Source of the DNA: JAHBVL01 sp963712055
GTDB lineage: Bacteria > Chloroflexota > Chloroflexia > Thermomicrobiales > UBA6265
DNA: 64,000 nucleotides
NCBI GenBank assembly: GCA_963712055.1
Contig: CAVQGN010000004.1
Coordinates: 62,001-126,000, forward strand
Direction: 5' to 3'
The position numbers were made by a program, and so were the translations under genes. Within the stretch, counting starts at the first letter, position 1. Each line of letters begins with the position of its first letter. Positions 59,768 to 64,000 of this stretch are shown here, piece by piece. Below the pieces are notes generated by a model. It saw only the letters and a program-made list of their open reading frames with translations. It did not search any database and was not told the origin of the DNA.

Positions 59768-60922
59768 GTGCGCATCACCAAGGCCACAACCTTTATTGTC
59801 GGTAACCCCTGGAAAAACTGGACGCTCGTCCGGCTTGACACCGATCAACCTGGTCTCTATGGCATCGGTGAGGGGTCCTTGAACGGTTTTGCCAAAACGG
59901 TCGAAACCGCTATCCATGAACTCGCGCCGTTTTATGAAGGGATGGACCCATTTCAGATCGAAACCATCTATCAGAAGATGGCGCGCGACGTCTATTCCGA
60001 AGGCGGCCAGATACACATGAACGCGGTGGCGGCGATCGAGATCGCTTGCTGGGACATCATCGGTAAGGAACTCGGGCGACCGATCTACGACCTCCTCGGT
60101 GGCCGCTACCACGAAAGCCTGCCTGCCTACGCGAATGGCTGGTACCAGGGTGATCGTGATGTCGATGCGTTTGCCGACAACGCCGAGCGGGTGATCGGCA
60201 AAGGCTACAAAGCACTCAAGTTCGATCCCTTTGGTTCGGCCTGGCGAACGATGACCCCTTCCGACCGCCGGTTATCGATCGATATCGTGGGAGCCGTTCG
60301 GGAAACTGTCGGCCCGGATGTCCAGATCATGGTCGAGGGCCATCGGCGCTTCAGCGTTTCCGAAGCCATCACCATCGCCAACGAACTCGCCCCCTATGAA
60401 CCGACCTGGTTCGAAGAACCAACCGATCACACCAAGATCGATGCGACCGCCGAGGTGGCCCGTCATTCACCGGTGCCGATCTCGTGCGGCGAAAGCTTCA
60501 CCACCACGCATCAGTTTGCCGAATTGCTCAAGCACAACACGGTGCACATTCTCCAGCCGGATCCATCATGTATGGGTGGCATCCTGAAAACGCGTTTTGT
60601 CTGCGCGATGGTCGATGCCAACTATGGTGTTGTCGCTCCCCACCAGGCGCAAGGTCCGATTTCGACCGCAACCTGTGTTCAGATCGGCGCGTGCACACCG
60701 AACCTGCTTGTGCAGGAACTCTTCGATGAATTCAACGTGGGTTGGGAGCACGATCTGTTGACCCATCCAGTCGAAGTGATCAATGGCCGGATTACCGTTC
60801 CTGATCGACCTGGTTTGGGCACGGATCTCGATTGGAACGAGCTCGAAAAGCACCCGTACAATGAATCGAACTTCCTGCCACTGTTCAAACCCGGCTGGGA
60901 ACGGCGCGACGGAGCGAGATGA
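59768..60922 (+). CDS. Mandelate racemase/enolase-family sugar-acid dehydratase (DgoD-like)
   Basis: A 384-residue enolase-superfamily enzyme. YKALKFDPFGSAWR resembles the galactonate-dehydratase-type lysine motif. Metal ligands are probably Glu190 (MVEGHRRFS), Glu216/217 (WFEEP) and Glu242 (ISCGES), with catalytic His292 in APHQAQGP. It probably dehydrates an aldonate to a 2-keto-3-deoxy acid. AAGGAG precedes the GTG start. Its stop overlaps the ATG of the DapA/KdgA-like aldolase gene (ATGA), forming a classic dehydratase-aldolase pair. Confidence 0.88.
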   Translation: MRITKATTFIVGNPWKNWTLVRLDTDQPGLYGIGEGSLNGFAKTVETAIHELAPFYEGMDPFQIETIYQKMARDVYSEGGQIHMNAVAAIEIACWDIIGKELGRPIYDLLGGRYHESLPAYANGWYQGDRDVDAFADNAERVIGKGYKALKFDPFGSAWRTMTPSDRRLSIDIVGAVRETVGPDVQIMVEGHRRFSVSEAITIANELAPYEPTWFEEPTDHTKIDATAEVARHSPVPISCGESFTTTHQFAELLKHNTVHILQPDPSCMGGILKTRFVCAMVDANYGVVAPHQAQGPISTATCVQIGACTPNLLVQELFDEFNVGWEHDLLTHPVEVINGRITVPDRPGLGTDLDWNELEKHPYNESNFLPLFKPGWERRDGAR

Positions 60923-61828
60923 CACCGATGACCACACTCCATGGTTGCATTCCGATTCTGGTGACGCCGTTCGATCTGGCTGGTCATTTTTTGCCGGACG
61001 ACATGGCGCGTCAGATCGACTGGGTGATCGACCAGGGCGCAACCGGCGTCTCCGCGCTGGCCATCGCCAGTGAGGGCTACAAACTGACCGATCCCGAACG
61101 CGATGAGATCGCAGCGGTGGTGGTAGAAGCAACCGCCGGTCGTGTTCCGGTCGTGATTTCGGCCGATGGCGCCGGAACCGCTGTCGCGGTCGATCGGGCG
61201 CAAGCGAGCGGCCGCTCTGGGCGCCGACGCGCTGATGGTGCTGCCACCGTATTTCGTGAAACCGGGCGGCCTGAGCTTGCAGGAATACTACGGCAAGATC
61301 GCTGCCAGCGTTGACCTCCCGATTGTGATTCAAGATGCCCCGCAACTCACCGGGGTGACGATGACTCCATCGCTCTGGGCTGGTTTGAGCCGTGATTACC
61401 CGAACCTCGCCTATGTCAAGGCGGAGGGTTCACCCCAGGGCGCGACGATTTCTGATTCGATCGCGCTCGGTGAAGGACGGATTAGCGTGTTCAGTGGTTG
61501 GGGAGGTCTGGGAATCATCGATGCGCTCGATCGGGGTGTCATCGGTTCGATGCCGGCTCCCAACTTCACGCGTGTTTTTGCCGAAACGCAGGCGCTCTAT
61601 GACGGCGGCGATCGTACTGGAGCGATGAATCTCTTTCACCGTGACCTGCCGTACATCTTGTGGTCGATGCAGTCGATCGATTACTCGGTCAAAGCTGCCA
61701 AACGCGAACTCCAGGTCAGAGGGGTCTTTACCACCGACGTGCAGCGCCAGCCTACTGTGACGCTGGACGAGATTTCACTTCGCCAGCTCGAGGAATGGAT
61801 CGAGCGGGCAGTGGCGCTCGACACCTGA
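60919..61828 (+). CDS. DapA/KdgA-family aldolase, frameshifted near 61208
   Basis: A class I pyruvate-type aldolase of the DHDPS/N-acetylneuraminate lyase family, about 300 residues if repaired. The first frame gives GCIPILVTPFDLAGHFLPDD to VPVVISADGAGTAVAV. The next frame resumes at AALGADALMVLPPYFVKPGG and runs to 61828, with the Schiff-base Lys in LAYVKAEGSPQG (codon 61418-61420). Deleting one G in 61208-61212 joins the two. Coupled by ATGA to the DgoD-like dehydratase, it most likely cleaves the 2-keto-3-deoxy acid to pyruvate and an aldehyde rather than making dihydrodipicolinate. The rest of the gene is undamaged. Confidence 0.8.
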
Positions 61829-61965
61829 TCACTGTTTGTGGACGGCGGCGAGTGATACGATATGTGATTGTCAGGCGTTCAGAGAGACGAGGGATGTCAG
61901 AGATGAACATACGACACCATCCTCGGCGAAACTGTTTTCTGAATACGGAGTGATGGAGTATATCT

Positions 61966-62610
61966 ATGCGATTGTTCGAACTCATGCGATTGACATTCAT
62001 CGCGACCATGTTGGCGGCGGTTGTTCTCACTGTTGGTAGCCATCAGACCGTGACCGCCCAGGATCAGACAATTCAGTCGACCGTTGTCGGCGAAGTGCCG
62101 ACCACCGGTGGTGCTCGTCCTGGTCCGTTCAGCGTGGTGCCAGAACTGCCGTCATACCGAACTGGCGAGATACCGGTCGCAATCGAGATCGAAAAAGCGT
62201 TCGTGAATTCGCAGATCGAAACGATCGAGATCAAAGACGGGATCATGCTTGATCCAACGGGCCCGTGGATCGTTTCCTGGTACCAGGAATCGTCCCAGCT
62301 CGGTGAGATTGGCAACGTGCTGATGGCCGGCCACCTGGACTATTGGGATGTCGGACCAGCGGTTTTCTACAACATCAATAACCTCAACGAGGGTGACATC
62401 ATCAAGATCACCGGCGAAGACGGCACGGTTTTCGAGTATGAGGTGCAGTGGCGCGAAAACTTTGACACGGCCAATGCCCCGATCCAGGATATCGTCGGAC
62501 CCACGGACGCCGAATCGCTGACATTGATCACCTGCGGCGGACCGTTCGATTATCAGACTGGCGAATATCTGCAGCGAACCGTTGTACGCGCCGTGCGGGT
62601 TGCCGCCTGA
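61966..62610 (+). CDS. Class E/F-like sortase
   Basis: A 214-residue sortase-fold protein with an N-terminal signal or anchor segment (LMRLTFIATMLAAVVLTVG). The catalytic residues are His123 in MAGHLDYWDVG, Cys190 in LTLITCGG and an Arg in YLQRTVVRA (Arg204 or Arg208). The spacing matches the small sortases of Actinobacteria and Chloroflexota. No protein with a recognisable LPxTG-like C-terminal sorting signal is encoded in this window, so the substrate is elsewhere or the enzyme acts differently. GGAG lies about 9 bases before the ATG. A good terminator follows. Confidence 0.85.
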   Translation: MRLFELMRLTFIATMLAAVVLTVGSHQTVTAQDQTIQSTVVGEVPTTGGARPGPFSVVPELPSYRTGEIPVAIEIEKAFVNSQIETIEIKDGIMLDPTGPWIVSWYQESSQLGEIGNVLMAGHLDYWDVGPAVFYNINNLNEGDIIKITGEDGTVFEYEVQWRENFDTANAPIQDIVGPTDAESLTLITCGGPFDYQTGEYLQRTVVRAVRVAA

Positions 62611-62634
62611 TCCGAATACGACGCATCTTGATTG

Positions 62635-62662
62635 ACGCCGGTGCTCAGGCATCGGCGTTTTT
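62635..62662 (+). terminator. Intrinsic terminator after the sortase gene
   Basis: ACGCCGGTGC-TCAG-GCATCGGCGT pairs over 10 bp with one G-U wobble and runs directly into TTTTT. Confidence 0.88.
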
Positions 62663-62757
62663 ATCGTTTTCTGCCCGGTGGTTCCGGCTGAGCGTAGTAT
62701 CCTGAACAGCCGAAACACCGATCCCTCGAGCCCGCGTGCTCCTGGCAAAGAAGCCTG

Positions 62758-64000
62758 ATGAGTAGTCCAGCCTTTTCACCATCCCCATTGCTCGACGAGA
62801 TCGTCCTCCGTTGCATGGAGTGCGGCGCGCGCGAAAGTGCGGCCGTCGCCGTTGCGCGCTGCTCGATTTGTGGCGGGCTCCTCGATGTCGATCTCCGTTT
62901 CGACCGAAAACTGACACCCAACGATTTTCTGACCCCATCTATGGGTCCGTGGGCAACCTCGGGTGTTTGGCGCTACCAGCCCCTCCTGCCTCGCTTGCCT
63001 GACGAGGCGATGGTGAGTCGATCCGAGGGACGCACCCCGATTTACGAGGATGAACGGCTGCGGACCTTTGCCGGGGTCAAGGCGCTCGGTCTGAAACACG
63101 AGGGCCAGAATCCAACAGCATCGTTCAAGGACCGGGGGATGACGGTCGGTATCAGCCACGCCAAGTCCGTAGGCGCGAAGATGGTGGCGTGCGCGTCGAC
63201 TGGCAACACTTCGGCGTCGTTGGCATCGTATGCCGCCGCTGCCGATATGCCCGCTTTGGTTCTGCTCCCAGAAGGCAAGATCAGTGGGAGCAAGTTGGCC
63301 CAGACCATCGCCCACGGCGCGATCGTAGTGCAGATCGAAGGGGATTTTGACGCCGCCCTGGCGCTCTTGCGCCAGTTAACGGACACCTACGCGGTCTATC
63401 TGGTCAATTCCGTCAATCCGTTCCGGATCGAAGGTCAGAAAACGATCGTCATCGAAATGCTCGAACAACTCAGTTGGCAGGTTCCCGATGTGATTGCGCT
63501 TCCTGGTGGGAATCTCGGCAATACTGCCGCTTTTGGCAAAGCCCTTTCCGATTGCTGGCACGCTGGATTGATCGACCGCATGCCGAAACTGGTGACAGCG
63601 CAGGCGGCTGGAGCGGCACCGTTTGTCGACTATTTCGAATCCGGTTTCGACCATTACGAACCGGTCGCGGCGGAAACGATCGCCACTGCCATCAAGATTG
63701 GCGATCCGGCGAGCGTCGAACGCGCGCGGAGGGCCCTCACCCTGACCGAAGGATGTGCCACCCGGGTGACCGACGAGGAGATTCTCGAAGCGAAAGCCTG
63801 GATCGATCGGGTCGGAATCGGCTGCGAACCGGCCTCGGCGGCGAGTCTGGCTGGTTTGCGCAAATTAGTGGCCGCAGGCACGCTTCCTGCGGATGTGAAT
63901 GCCGTTTGCGTGCTGACTGGGCATGTGCTGAAGGACCCGGATGCTGTGATCTCGTACCACCTCGGGGGCTCCGGAGAAACCCAGTATCCTCTTGCGAACC
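62758..64000 (+). CDS. thrC: Threonine synthase (partial, runs off the window)
   Basis: The first 414 codons of a PLP-dependent threonine synthase, which converts O-phosphohomoserine to threonine. An N-terminal zinc-ribbon-like part has CMECG and CSICG. The PLP Lys is in GQNPTASFKDRGMTVG, and ACASTGNTSASLASYAAAAD and LPGGNLGNTAAFGKAL are further cofactor-binding motifs. Near the right edge VLTGHVLKDPDAV is the C-terminal signature, so little is missing. The ATG at 62758 is the first start after the sortase terminator; its ribosome binding site is weak. No homoserine kinase or dehydrogenase gene is visible in the window. Confidence 0.92.
   Translation, partial: MSSPAFSPSPLLDEIVLRCMECGARESAAVAVARCSICGGLLDVDLRFDRKLTPNDFLTPSMGPWATSGVWRYQPLLPRLPDEAMVSRSEGRTPIYEDERLRTFAGVKALGLKHEGQNPTASFKDRGMTVGISHAKSVGAKMVACASTGNTSASLASYAAAADMPALVLLPEGKISGSKLAQTIAHGAIVVQIEGDFDAALALLRQLTDTYAVYLVNSVNPFRIEGQKTIVIEMLEQLSWQVPDVIALPGGNLGNTAAFGKALSDCWHAGLIDRMPKLVTAQAAGAAPFVDYFESGFDHYEPVAAETIATAIKIGDPASVERARRALTLTEGCATRVTDEEILEAKAWIDRVGIGCEPASAASLAGLRKLVAAGTLPADVNAVCVLTGHVLKDPDAVISYHLGGSGETQYPLAN

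Overview
This window looks like a moderately GC-rich chromosome segment of a Chloroflexota bacterium, most plausibly a Thermomicrobia-like soil or freshwater lineage. That placement is an inference from gene content: an F420/FMN luciferase-like oxidoreductase, a tungsten-type aldehyde:ferredoxin oxidoreductase, PduO, a Uma2 nuclease, Tat-exported PGRP/SH3 amidases, a fused SdhD-SdhC, an orphan sortase and many sugar-acid enzymes. It is not backed by any marker gene. No rRNA, tRNA, CRISPR array, phage or transposase was seen. Coding is dense, starts are often GTG with AGGAG-type ribosome binding sites, and strong hairpin terminators separate many units. The last gene (threonine synthase) runs off the right edge.

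Layout. 1-8 kb: luciferase-like oxidoreductase, secreted M1 peptidase, aldehyde ferredoxin oxidoreductase, a GyrI-like ligand-binding protein, an MMPL transporter and cobalamin adenosyltransferase. 8-12.5 kb: Gfo/Idh/MocA dehydrogenase, a D-threonine aldolase/D-serine dehydratase-like PLP enzyme, a 69-bp tandem repeat and a sulfatase. 12.5-21.5 kb: nitrogen genes, with the glutamate synthase large subunit divergent from a type-I glutamine-synthetase-like gene, a PucR regulator, a small YdcZ transporter and a cupin. 21.5-35 kb: a sugar-acid region with two uronate-dehydrogenase-like paralogues, RbsD, a split altronate-dehydratase-like pair, an RraA-like aldolase, a full-length UxaA, LutC, a fused LutB-LutA and a KdaD-like FAH dehydratase. 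It is interrupted by a decayed duplicate of an aminotransferase-Uma2 pair. 35-39.5 kb: an arsenite module (acr3, arsA) with ArsR-type operators but no arsR, flanked by related non-coding repeats and preceded by an orphan promoter with an SOS-box-like palindrome. 39.5-42.6 kb: 2'-5' RNA ligase-like protein, RES/Xre toxin-antitoxin and an M20 peptidase. 42.7-48.1 kb: two tandem secreted PGRP amidases with SH3 arrays, one frameshifted. 48.3-51.4 kb: alpha/beta hydrolase, sugar isomerase, HdeD-like membrane protein and MoaC. 51.5-56.3 kb: a BMP-type nucleoside ABC importer. 56.3-64 kb: VanZ-like protein, SdhD-SdhC fusion, slipin, secreted DUF4397 protein, a DgoD-like dehydratase with a DapA/KdgA-like aldolase, a sortase and threonine synthase.

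How they fit. The uronate dehydrogenase-like, UxaA, RraA, FAH/KdaD, LutABC and DgoD/KdgA-like genes together suggest oxidative, non-phosphorylating catabolism of uronic, aldaric or aldonic acids towards pyruvate and lactate. Three long genes carry clean single-base frameshifts (near 46360, 51661 and 61208) with intact coding on both sides, so base-calling errors should be excluded before they are treated as pseudogenes.
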